Assembly (NCBI GenBank): GCA_903857665.1
Contig: CAIOFV010000013.1
Span: 1 to 64,000, forward strand
DNA length: 64,000 nt
Direction of reading: 5' to 3'
Source of the DNA: an uncultured Myxococcales bacterium
GTDB lineage: Bacteria; Myxococcota_A; UBA9042; DTJE01
Positions 43,944-52,485 of the stretch are shown here, in pieces; within the stretch, counting starts at the first letter, position 1; each line of letters starts with the position of its first letter. The notes under the pieces are model-generated. The model was not told where the DNA came from and ran no database searches. It saw only the letters and a program-made list of their open reading frames with translations. The position numbers and the translations under genes were made by a program.

Positions 43944-45368
43944 ATGAAGCCGCGCACGCTCCTCGTCTTCCCGCGCTCGAAGCGGATCAGGCTGAACATT
44001 TCCGGGTTCTTCCCGATGGCGCCCGTCGGGATCGCGACGCTGGCCTCGTGCCTGCGCAACGAGGGCTACCCGGTCGATCTGCTGGACGTCGAGGGGCTCG
44101 GGATGACCGACGCCCAGGTGGACGAGCACCTTCAGCGGCTCCCGTACGACCACGTGGGATTCTCGACGACGCTGTTCTCGCTGAGCGCGGCGCTTCGCCT
44201 GGCGACGGTGGTCAAGCGGCATCACCCGGGCACCGTGACCTCGATCGGGGGCTCGGGGACGGTGTTCCAGTCAGATCAACTGTTCGCGTCCTGCGGCAGC
44301 CTGGACATCGTCGCACGCGGCGAGGGCGAGCGGACGGTCGTCGCGATCGCGAAGGCCATCGAGGAAGGCCGGCCCCCGCGCGGGATCCCCGGAACCGCCT
44401 TCGCCGTCGGCGGCCTGCCCGAGGAGACCCCGGCCGACGGCTACATCGACATGGACCGGGTCCCCCGCCCGGCGCTGGACCTGCTGCCGCTGCACCGGTA
44501 CCGCCTGCACCCGCCGTTCGGCGTCTACCCGCCGGGCCAGTACATCGAGAGCGCCCGGGGATGCCCCTACGGGTGCTCGTTCTGCATGCTGTCCCGGAAG
44601 CTCCGCGAGCGGTCCGCCGACCTCGTCGTGGACGACGTGATCGACTTGCGGGACCGGTACGGCGCCCGCGAGGTTCACTTCGTCGATCCGACGTTCACCG
44701 CCACCCGCGACCGGGTGCTGGCGATCTGCGAGGGGCTGATCCGGCGCAAGGCCCGGGTTCACTGGACCTGCAAGACCCGGTGCGACGTCGTCGACCGGGA
44801 GATGCTGACGGCGATGGCCGCCTCGGGCTGCTACTCGATCAGCTACGGCGTGGAAAGCGCGGAACCGGCGATCCTCGAAGGGTTCAACAAGGGGATCACG
44901 GTCGAGCAGATCGAGACGTGCCTCCGCGAAACGAAGCGCGCGGGGATCCGGGCGCTGGCCTACCTGATGATCGGCGCGCCCGGGGAGACGGACGAAACCG
45001 TCCGTCGCACGATGGCGCTGATGCGTCGCTGCCAGCCGGACTTCGCGCTGTACGCCCAGATCCAGCCGGAGCCGCAGGGCCAGTTCGGGGCGGAGGTCGG
45101 CGGGCGGGGCATCTTCAGCGAGGAGGACCTGATCGCCTACTACCTCCGGGACGATCACAGCGTGCTCAAGCGCAGTTCGACGGCCGGGTTCCCGGCCGCC
45201 CAGGTCGATCGCTGGGTGTCGCGCGCCTTCGCGGATTTCTACCTCCGTCCGCGGTACGTGCTGGGGCGCCTGCGGGACCTGCGCTCGACCGCCGAGTTCG
45301 TCAACCTCTTCCGCGCGGCAGGTGTCCTGGTAGCCGACGCCATCGGCCTCAACAAGACGGTGGGGTGA
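43944..45368 (+). CDS. Cobalamin-binding-type radical SAM protein B
   Basis: A 474-residue protein with a B12-binding domain (about 5-140; GIATLASCLRNEGYPVDLLDVEG) and a radical SAM barrel with Cys207, Cys211 and Cys214 (RGCPYGCSFC). VESAEPAILEGFNKGIT and LMIGAPGET are the usual later barrel motifs, and the tail is FYLRPRYV. GGAGGGG lies about 12 bp upstream of the ATG. No substrate can be read from it. Confidence 0.93.
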   Translation: MKPRTLLVFPRSKRIRLNISGFFPMAPVGIATLASCLRNEGYPVDLLDVEGLGMTDAQVDEHLQRLPYDHVGFSTTLFSLSAALRLATVVKRHHPGTVTSIGGSGTVFQSDQLFASCGSLDIVARGEGERTVVAIAKAIEEGRPPRGIPGTAFAVGGLPEETPADGYIDMDRVPRPALDLLPLHRYRLHPPFGVYPPGQYIESARGCPYGCSFCMLSRKLRERSADLVVDDVIDLRDRYGAREVHFVDPTFTATRDRVLAICEGLIRRKARVHWTCKTRCDVVDREMLTAMAASGCYSISYGVESAEPAILEGFNKGITVEQIETCLRETKRAGIRALAYLMIGAPGETDETVRRTMALMRRCQPDFALYAQIQPEPQGQFGAEVGGRGIFSEEDLIAYYLRDDHSVLKRSSTAGFPAAQVDRWVSRAFADFYLRPRYVLGRLRDLRSTAEFVNLFRAAGVLVADAIGLNKTVG

Positions 45369-45426
45369 CCGCCACGGTCCCGCCCCGGGGTTCGGCGGGC
45401 ATCGCGGTCCCTTTTCGGCGACGGCG

Positions 45427-45456
45427 TTGGACAATGCCGGGCCTTGGTGCTAGGTA
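45427..45456 (+). promoter_or_regulatory. Promoter giving a leaderless mRNA for radical SAM C
   Basis: TTGGAC (45427-45432), 18-bp spacer, TAGGTA (45451-45456). The ATG at 45463 begins 7 nt after the -10, exactly where transcription should start, and no ribosome site precedes it. Confidence 0.5.
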
Positions 45457-45462
45457 AACCCG

Positions 45463-47022
45463 ATGACGTCGAACCCTACAACCAGCAAGCAACGTCGTCT
45501 GCGCGGGGTGCTCGTCAACCCGTTCCCCGTTCCTCACCTGTGGCCGCACTTCGGGTTCGTGCACTCCAGTTTTCCGGCCCGGATGCCGGACGCGGGCCTG
45601 GTCAGCCTGGCCGCCGCCGCCGCGCCCCACGACGTGGAGGTCTGCGACGGCATCGTGTCGCACACGACCTTTCGCGAGTTCGTGGCCGCGGCCGGCGACT
45701 ACGACTTCATCGGGATCCGGGCGGTGTCGGCGTACACGGCGCTGTCGGCGCACATGCTCGCGGCCGCGGTGAAGGCACGCGCACCGGGGGTGACCGTGAT
45801 CCTGGGCGGTCACCACGCCACGCTGTACCACCCGCAGTGGTTCGACTTCGCGGGATCGGACATCGACGTCATCGTCCTCCACGAGGGCGAGCGGACCTTC
45901 GCGGAACTGGTCGATGCGCTGGCCGCGGGCAGCACGCCCGCGGGCATTGCAGGCCTCGCCTGGCGCGATGCGGACGGCACGGTGCACGTCGAGCGGGATC
46001 GCCCGCTGGTCGCGAACCTCGATGACCTGCCGTTCCCCCGGTTCGACCTCTGGCAGAAGGACGGCTACGACTCCGCGCTTGCGGGCCCTCCCGGCATCGC
46101 GGTGATCGAGGCGACGCGCGGGTGCGGCAACGGTTGCGGGTACTGCGTCACCGGGCCGATGTGGCAGTTCCACCAGCGCCGGAAGTCGGTCGCCCGCGTG
46201 ATCCGGGAACTGGACGAGGTGTACCGGCTGGGCTACCGCCGCCTCTCGTTCGCCGACGACAACCTGAACGACGCCCCCGATTGGCTGAACGAACTGTGTC
46301 ATGCGATGGCGGGGCGCTACCCGGACATGCCCTGGTTCGCGATGATGTCGGCCCGGCCGTTCGTACAGAACCCGGGCCTTGCCGAGGCCCTCGCGCGGGC
46401 CGGATGCAAGGCCGTGATGATCGGCTTCGAGAATGCCAGTCCCGTCGCAGCGCTGAAGCTGCACAAGGGATCTCGCGCCCGCCTCGCGGAGGGCGACGGC
46501 GAGGCGGTCTTTGGCGCCCTGGATCGCGCCGGGGTCGAGGTCCACGGCCTGTTCATGACGTCGTTCCCGGGCGAGACCGCCGAGGAGCACGCCGCGGTCA
46601 GCCGGGTGGCCGACACGCTGTGCCACATGAGCACCCGCCAGCCCTACATGCGCATCCACGGCACGCCCGACCTGGCCGGGGCCGGGTCGCCCGGACGCGA
46701 GGACTTCTACCAGGTGCTGCTGCTGTCCAGGCCTCCCACGCGCCATTCGTTCCGCGGGGTGCTGTCCGCGCGACTGCCGGAACTGGCGAGGGTCGCGAAG
46801 CAACTGCTGGTGGGGCGCCGGGGGTCGTATTCCCGCGGGTACATGGAGTACCGCCTCCGCAACGTCCCGGCCGTCCTGGCGCCGCCGCCGAGGGAGTGGT
46901 GGCGCCTGGCCGCGCTGGCGCTGGACCCGCGTCGCTCGCCGAAGGAGCGCATCGAGGCCGTCGTGGACGCTGCGATTGACCAGGCGCGCCGGATGGGCGG
47001 CGACCTGCGACGCGCGGGCTGA
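45463..47022 (+). CDS. Cobalamin-binding-type radical SAM protein C
   Basis: A 519-residue protein with a B12-binding domain (about 15-150; ILGGHHATLYHP) and a radical SAM barrel with Cys221, Cys225 and Cys228 (RGCGNGCGYC). The long C-terminal extension (about 400-519) is helical and basic and may bind membrane lipid or a partner. FENASPVAALKLHKGS replaces the usual barrel glycine motif. Only a leaderless start is evident. The D gene follows after 26 bp. Confidence 0.92.
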   Translation: MTSNPTTSKQRRLRGVLVNPFPVPHLWPHFGFVHSSFPARMPDAGLVSLAAAAAPHDVEVCDGIVSHTTFREFVAAAGDYDFIGIRAVSAYTALSAHMLAAAVKARAPGVTVILGGHHATLYHPQWFDFAGSDIDVIVLHEGERTFAELVDALAAGSTPAGIAGLAWRDADGTVHVERDRPLVANLDDLPFPRFDLWQKDGYDSALAGPPGIAVIEATRGCGNGCGYCVTGPMWQFHQRRKSVARVIRELDEVYRLGYRRLSFADDNLNDAPDWLNELCHAMAGRYPDMPWFAMMSARPFVQNPGLAEALARAGCKAVMIGFENASPVAALKLHKGSRARLAEGDGEAVFGALDRAGVEVHGLFMTSFPGETAEEHAAVSRVADTLCHMSTRQPYMRIHGTPDLAGAGSPGREDFYQVLLLSRPPTRHSFRGVLSARLPELARVAKQLLVGRRGSYSRGYMEYRLRNVPAVLAPPPREWWRLAALALDPRRSPKERIEAVVDAAIDQARRMGGDLRRAG

Positions 47023-47048
47023 CGCCGCGGTCGAATGGAGGGCAGGCG

Positions 47049-48644
47049 TTGGCGAAGGTGGTCCTCATCTATCCGCGCGAGACGGACCCGCCCGTCGAGG
47101 TCACCAGCTTCAAGTCGCGGATGGCGCGGTACGGGGTGATCGCCGTCGCGTCGCACCTGAAGGCGAAGGGCCACGACGTGACGGTGTTCGACGAGTTGTC
47201 CGGCGGGCGCGTCCGCCTGGCGCCGGTCGCCGCCGCGGACTACGTCTGCTTTTCGTTCCTGTCGTTCTGCGCGCGGCGCGCCTACGCGATGGCCGACCGC
47301 TTCCGGCGCGACCTGGGCAGCACCGTCATCCTGGGCGGATCCCATGTCTCCGTGATGCCGGAGGAGGCCGTCGATCACTGCGCGTACGTGGTTCGCAACG
47401 AAGGGGAGCACACCGCCGCCGAGCTGATCGAGGCCCTGCAGGCCGGCGGCGACCCGGCCGGCGTCCGCGGCATCAGTTATCGTGAGTCCGGCGGCCGCAT
47501 CGTGCACACGCCGGACCGGCCGTTCACCGACGCGATCGACATCTGCCTCGACCTCGACCTGCTGCCGGAGTACCGGTCGATGGGGCCGCTGTGGAACCTG
47601 CGGGACGCCGTCCAGAACGGGATGTTCCGGGTCCCGATGCCGGCGGTCCAGGCCTCGCGCGGCTGCCCGGCCGGCTGCACGTTCTGCGTGGTCCGGTACC
47701 AGCTCGGCACGCGCTACCGGAAGCGCGGGATCGCCAGCGTGCTGGAGGAGGTCGATGCCTACCTGGGACGGATCCGGACGCCGTACCTGCTGTTCACCGA
47801 CAACGACCTGTCCTGCGACCCGGACTTCTCGACGGAACTGTTCACCCAGATCCACCGCCGCCACGGGCGCCACCTCCGGCCGTACATCTTCGCCCGCACG
47901 GACCTCGCGCGGCATCCGCGCCTGATCGAGGCGCTGTCGCGGTTCGAGCACACGACGGTCGGGATCGGCTTCGAGTCCCTCGACGACGAGGTGTTGCGGG
48001 CGATCTCGAAGGGACAGAGCCACTCGGACATCGTCGGGGCCATCGAGGTCCTGCGGCGCTCCCCGCTGCACATCCACGGCCTGTTCATGTTCGGGGCCGA
48101 GCAGGACGGGCCCGACGTCGTGGACCACGCGGTGGACATGGCCCTGCGGCACGGCTTCTTCAACGTCGGCCTGTGCGCCCACTACGACTTTCCGACACGC
48201 GCCAAGGTCCTTCACCAGCCGCAGATCATCGAGGACCACCGCTTCATCCACCGGGACTGGCGGTTCTTCAGCGGCAACTTCGTCGTCCATTTCCCCCGGC
48301 AGATGCGCCCCAGCCACCTGCAGCGAGCCATCCTCGACGGGCACGAGCGCTTCAACCGGCGCACGTCGTCGGGCATGTACGGATACCTTCCTACGCGGCC
48401 CACCATCGAGCGGTACATCGAGTACCTGCGCGGGGTCGAGGCGCCCTACTACGACGGCTCGACACGCCTGGACGACCGCCTGGCCTCGCGCCGGGTCGAG
48501 GACCTCGCGACCGACACCGGCGTCCGGATTGGTAGGGCCGACCTGTACCGGGAGTCGGCGCGGTTCTTCGCCCGCAACCTGTTCCGCCGGACGTCGTGGA
48601 AACTGCTGCTCGGGATGTTCGCGAACCTGCGCCGGGGAGCCTGA
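47049..48644 (+). CDS. Cobalamin-binding-type radical SAM protein D
   Basis: A TTG at 47049 with GGAGG seven bases upstream starts a 531-residue protein. The B12-binding domain covers about 1-135 (VILGGSHVSVMPEE), the cluster motif is Cys206, Cys210 and Cys213 (RGCPAGCTFC), and the barrel continues to FESLDDEVLRAISKGQ. The C-terminal region (about 370-531) is rich in aromatic and basic residues and unlike that of the others. Spacing of 26 bp from gene C indicates co-transcription. Confidence 0.92.
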   Translation: MAKVVLIYPRETDPPVEVTSFKSRMARYGVIAVASHLKAKGHDVTVFDELSGGRVRLAPVAAADYVCFSFLSFCARRAYAMADRFRRDLGSTVILGGSHVSVMPEEAVDHCAYVVRNEGEHTAAELIEALQAGGDPAGVRGISYRESGGRIVHTPDRPFTDAIDICLDLDLLPEYRSMGPLWNLRDAVQNGMFRVPMPAVQASRGCPAGCTFCVVRYQLGTRYRKRGIASVLEEVDAYLGRIRTPYLLFTDNDLSCDPDFSTELFTQIHRRHGRHLRPYIFARTDLARHPRLIEALSRFEHTTVGIGFESLDDEVLRAISKGQSHSDIVGAIEVLRRSPLHIHGLFMFGAEQDGPDVVDHAVDMALRHGFFNVGLCAHYDFPTRAKVLHQPQIIEDHRFIHRDWRFFSGNFVVHFPRQMRPSHLQRAILDGHERFNRRTSSGMYGYLPTRPTIERYIEYLRGVEAPYYDGSTRLDDRLASRRVEDLATDTGVRIGRADLYRESARFFARNLFRRTSWKLLLGMFANLRRGA

Positions 48645-48663
48645 TCGCGGCGCCCGGCAAGCG

Positions 48664-48692
48664 TTGCGGGGGCAGGGCGGTTCTGCTATCCT
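48664..48692 (+). promoter_or_regulatory. Promoter of the epimerase-radical SAM E-F operon
   Basis: TTGCGG (48664-48669), 17-bp spacer, TATCCT (48687-48692), 78 bp upstream of the ATG at 48771. Confidence 0.55.
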
Positions 48693-48770
48693 GAATCTCC
48701 CTTTCCGCCCTGCTGCAGCGGCGGCGGGGCCCGGCGGACCCGGGTGCCCCCGGGGACGGCCGAGGAGTTC

Positions 48771-49670
48771 ATGGCCGAAACGGATCCACGCAAACCGTGC
48801 CGGCGTTCCCGGCACCCCGTCCTCTTCGTGACCGGCGGCAGCGGCGTGATCGGCCACAACCTTCTGCGCCACCTGGTCGGCGCCGGCTTCGATGTCGTGG
48901 CCCTGCAACGGCGCGCGGGCCTCGACGCGACGGCCTGCCGCGTCGTGCACGGCGACGTCCGGGACTTCTCGCCCTCCTGGCTCGACGGCATCGACACGGT
49001 GGTCCACCTGGCCGCCGTCACGGTCCCGGTGGGTGGCGAGCGTCACATGCGATCGGTCAACGTGGACGGAACGCGAGCGCTGGTGAACGCGGTCAAGGCG
49101 TGCGGCCGGCCCGTCCACGTCATCTGCACGTCCAGCGTCGCCGCCTTCGGGCCCTCGGGCCCGGCGAACGCGATCTGCAGCGACGGGGTGCCGCACCCGA
49201 TCACGCACTACGGACGCACCAAGCTGGAAGCCGAGCAGGCGCTCGCTTCGCTGGACGCGGCGAGTGTCGTGCGATTGCCGATGGTGACCGGCGGCGGCGA
49301 TCGCGTCGCGGCACGGCTCGAGCGGATGGCTGCGGCCAGGGTGTTCCCGGTCTCGCCGGCGCGATTCTCGGCGATCGATGTACGCGACGTGTGCGCGCTG
49401 GTGGCGCACCTGGCCGACCGCGGCCCGGCCCGGGCGCTGCACACGGTGTCGGACGGCGCGGTCTACGACTGGCGGTTCCTGGCGGACGCAATTGAACGGA
49501 GGCTCGGTCGGCGCCTGTTGAAGCCGCCGATCCCGCGTGTCCTCCTGCAGCCGTTGCTGTTCCGGCTGCTCGGGAACGCCGATGCCGCCTACTACCTGGG
49601 GCACGATTGGGTCGTGCGGCCGGACTTCCCGGATTCCTTCCATCCCTTGCACGGGGCGTTCCCATCATGA
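48771..49670 (+). CDS. NAD-dependent epimerase/dehydratase (extended SDR)
   Basis: The ATG at 48771 follows GAGGAG. A 299-residue enzyme with TGGSGVIGHNLLRHL (21-36), VVHLAAVTVP, STSSVAAFGPSG and the catalytic Tyr and Lys in HYGRTKLEAEQ. It may act on a nucleotide-sugar or on a polyketide-like/steroid-like substrate. It overlaps the next radical SAM gene by 4 nt (ATGA), so it belongs to that pathway. Confidence 0.92.
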   Translation: MAETDPRKPCRRSRHPVLFVTGGSGVIGHNLLRHLVGAGFDVVALQRRAGLDATACRVVHGDVRDFSPSWLDGIDTVVHLAAVTVPVGGERHMRSVNVDGTRALVNAVKACGRPVHVICTSSVAAFGPSGPANAICSDGVPHPITHYGRTKLEAEQALASLDAASVVRLPMVTGGGDRVAARLERMAAARVFPVSPARFSAIDVRDVCALVAHLADRGPARALHTVSDGAVYDWRFLADAIERRLGRRLLKPPIPRVLLQPLLFRLLGNADAAYYLGHDWVVRPDFPDSFHPLHGAFPS

Positions 49671-51001
49671 GCCGACCGAAGAGGGTCCTGCTGCTGAACC
49701 CGACGTACCACCGGCCGCTGATGCGGGACACGTTCCATCCGACGTCGAAGTCCGCCCTGTATATCTGGCATCCCCTCGACCTGCTGATCCAGTCCGGGTA
49801 CCTGTCGGGGTTCGACGTCCGGATCCACGACGGCGTCGTCGACAACTCGCGCGCGTCGCTGGAACGCACCCTCGCGGAGTTCGCGCCCGACGCGGTGCTG
49901 TCGCTGGTCGCCTTCCCGTCGCTGACGTCCGATCTCGAGATCCTCGAGGGCATCAAGAAGCGATACGGTTCCACGATCTTCGCGGTCGGCGACGTGACGT
50001 ACGGCGAGCGCGAGGCGTTCCTGGCGCGGCACGAGTTCCTTGACGGGATCCTCGCGGACTACACGTCCCGGGGGTTCGCCCAGTACCTTCGCGGGGAACC
50101 CATCCGCAACGCGATATGGCGCGACGGGGACCGGATCTGCACCGAATCCACCCACGAGCCGATGGACTACGCGACGCCACGCCACGACCTGCTCGACCTG
50201 TCGGCGTACTACCTGCCCTACTGGAAGCCGCCGTTCGGGTCGGTGTACAGTTCGCACGGCTGCCCGGCCAAGTGCCGGTTCTGCGTTGCCCCCGGCTGGG
50301 GCCGGCCCCGTTTCCGCGACACCGAGGCCGTGCTGGACGAGGTCGGCTTCCTGTACCACCGCGGGGTCCGCAAGGTCTTCTTCCGCGACGGCTCGTTCAA
50401 CCAGTCCCCGCCGCGCATGGCCCGGCTGTTGGAGGGGATCGCCGCGCGCTACCCGGGCATGAGGCTGACCACGTGGTTCAAGCCGAAGCCGCTGGACGCG
50501 CCGATGGCGAAGCTGATGCAGGCCGCAGGGTTCGAGTTCGTGCACATCGGCGTCGAGACCGGATCGCCGCGCTTCCTGCGCGAACTGGGCAAGGACTTCG
50601 CCCTGGAAGAGGTCGAACCCGGGATCGACCTGCTGCACCGCAACGGCGTCAAGGTGGTCGGCCATTTCATGGTCGGGTTGCCCGGCGAGCGGGACGAGGA
50701 CTACCGGCTGACCTTGCGCTACCTGTCCCGGACCCGGCTCGACATCGTGTCGTTCAGCGCCTTCGAGTACTCCTACGGGATCAAGATGCGCAACGAGGGC
50801 GGCCCGGCGCGACCCGACCATCCCGACACGGTCACGCGTCGGCGCCTCTACCACCTGATGGCGCGCTTCTACGCGCGGCCGGACCGGTGGCCCAGGATCT
50901 GGTTCTTCGAGGACCTGGCGCACGTGGCCGCCTCGGTCCCGCGGATCGCGCGGTACGCCGCGGACCTGCGGCTGTACCCGCGCTTTGGGGAAATAGCCTA
51001 G
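49667..51001 (+). CDS. Cobalamin-binding-type radical SAM protein E
   Basis: A 444-residue protein, the shortest of the seven. The B12-binding domain (about 5-130) is unusual in lacking the GGxH loop of the others (AVGDVTYGE instead). The cluster Cys are 199, 203 and 206 in HGCPAKCRFC, followed by VETGSPRFLRELGKDF and FMVGLPGERDEDY. Its ATG overlaps the epimerase stop codon, and the F gene starts 7 bp downstream. Confidence 0.92.
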   Translation: MSRPKRVLLLNPTYHRPLMRDTFHPTSKSALYIWHPLDLLIQSGYLSGFDVRIHDGVVDNSRASLERTLAEFAPDAVLSLVAFPSLTSDLEILEGIKKRYGSTIFAVGDVTYGEREAFLARHEFLDGILADYTSRGFAQYLRGEPIRNAIWRDGDRICTESTHEPMDYATPRHDLLDLSAYYLPYWKPPFGSVYSSHGCPAKCRFCVAPGWGRPRFRDTEAVLDEVGFLYHRGVRKVFFRDGSFNQSPPRMARLLEGIAARYPGMRLTTWFKPKPLDAPMAKLMQAAGFEFVHIGVETGSPRFLRELGKDFALEEVEPGIDLLHRNGVKVVGHFMVGLPGERDEDYRLTLRYLSRTRLDIVSFSAFEYSYGIKMRNEGGPARPDHPDTVTRRRLYHLMARFYARPDRWPRIWFFEDLAHVAASVPRIARYAADLRLYPRFGEIA

Positions 51002-51008
51002 AGGCAGA

Positions 51009-52472
51009 ATGAAGTCGTCCGTCGTCTTCGTGAACCCCGGCGTCAACGCCGATCGCAACCTCGGCCTCGCGAAGCGCTTCGCGGTCAAGGTGCCCCCGCT
51101 CGGCATCGCGTACCTGGCGGCCACCCTCCGTGACCGCGGCGACCACGTCCACGTGTACGATCAGTTCGCGCAGGAACTTTCGGACGACGAACTGATCCGT
51201 CGCGTGACGTCCCACCGGCCGGACGTGGTGGCGTTCAACGTGCTGACCGCCTCGGCCAGCCGCACGCGCCGCGTCTGCGAGAGGCTCCGCCAGGCGAACC
51301 CGCGGCTGAAGGTCGTGCTGGGCAACATCCACGCGTCGATCTTCCACGATCGGATCCTGCAGGCGGGATGGGCGGACGTGGTCGTGCATGGCGAGGGCGA
51401 GCCGGTCCTTCCGGCGGTCGTCGATGCGCTTGGCGGTCGGGGGGACCTGGCGTCCGTCCCGGGGGTCAGCTTCCTGGACGGTGGCCAGGTGTGCGCGACG
51501 CCGCGGTCACCCCAGATCCGGGACCTGGACGCGATCCCGCTGCCCGCGTGGGAGCGGTTCAACCTCGAGGCCTACCGGACGCACACGATCCTCTCCTACG
51601 GCAAGAGGATCCTTCCGGTGATCACGTCGCGCGGGTGCCCGTGGAAGTGCGAGTTCTGCAGCCAGAACCACTTCTGGCCGCAGGTGTACATGCGCGACCC
51701 CGACCGTGTCGCCGACGAAATCCGGATCGACCACGAACGCTTCGGCGCCGAGCACATCACGTTCCACGACGCGAACTTCCCGGTCACGAAGCGCTACGGC
51801 CTGGAGGTGTGCGCGGCGTTGCGGCGGCTGGGGCTGCATCGCAAGGTGACCTTCGTGACCGAGGCCCGGATGGAGATCTTCGACGAGGAGTTGATCGCGG
51901 AACTGGCCCGGACGGGATTCGTCGCGCTGATGTTCGGCATCGAGAGCGGGTCCGAGGGGATCCGAGGCACCGTTCACAAGACGTTCACCAACCGGCGGAT
52001 CCACGAGATCGTCGGCTACTGCCGCAAGTACGGGCTGCACACGATGGGCCTGTTCCTGGTGGGGCTGCCCGGGGAGACGCGGGAGTCCATCCAGGAGACC
52101 ATCGACCTGGCGTGCTCGCTGCCGCTGGACCTGGCGAAGTTCAACGTGGTCGTGCCATACCCCGGGTCCGCGCTGTTCGATCGGCTGCCCAACCGGGACA
52201 CCATGGACGACGCGGATTTCGACCGGATCGCCACCTTCTATTCGAACGGGTTCGACGCGGTCACGGTCAACGAGAACCTGACCCACGCGGAAATCGACCG
52301 CCTCCAGAAGAAGGCCCTGCTGTCGTTCTACCTGCGTCCGGCCGCCAGCCTGCGCCTGGCGTTTCGCGGGCCCCTGTCGCCGGGCGACATCGCGGTCGGC
52401 GGGGCGGCGCTGGTGACGTCGCTGGCCCGGGATCTGACGGAGCGGCTGACGGCGAGGCTGGGCATCCGGTAG
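51009..52472 (+). CDS. Cobalamin-binding-type radical SAM protein F
   Basis: A 487-residue protein with a B12-binding domain (about 4-135; PPLGIAYLAATLRDRGDHVHVYD) and cluster cysteines 210, 214 and 217 in RGCPWKCEFC. It follows the BchE/P-methylase pattern closely (IESGSEGIRGTVHKTFT, LVGLPGETRESI, FYLRPAASLRL). AGAGGC lies upstream of the ATG. It is convergent with gene G. Confidence 0.93.
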   Translation: MKSSVVFVNPGVNADRNLGLAKRFAVKVPPLGIAYLAATLRDRGDHVHVYDQFAQELSDDELIRRVTSHRPDVVAFNVLTASASRTRRVCERLRQANPRLKVVLGNIHASIFHDRILQAGWADVVVHGEGEPVLPAVVDALGGRGDLASVPGVSFLDGGQVCATPRSPQIRDLDAIPLPAWERFNLEAYRTHTILSYGKRILPVITSRGCPWKCEFCSQNHFWPQVYMRDPDRVADEIRIDHERFGAEHITFHDANFPVTKRYGLEVCAALRRLGLHRKVTFVTEARMEIFDEELIAELARTGFVALMFGIESGSEGIRGTVHKTFTNRRIHEIVGYCRKYGLHTMGLFLVGLPGETRESIQETIDLACSLPLDLAKFNVVVPYPGSALFDRLPNRDTMDDADFDRIATFYSNGFDAVTVNENLTHAEIDRLQKKALLSFYLRPAASLRLAFRGPLSPGDIAVGGAALVTSLARDLTERLTARLGIR

Positions 52473-52485
52473 GCGCGGCCCGGAA

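Noticed and set aside
46707-49652. A minus-strand open frame of 981 codons opposite radical SAM C and D and the epimerase gene
   Set aside because: Composition is that of a shadow frame, no start site is convincing, and the plus-strand genes are strongly supported.
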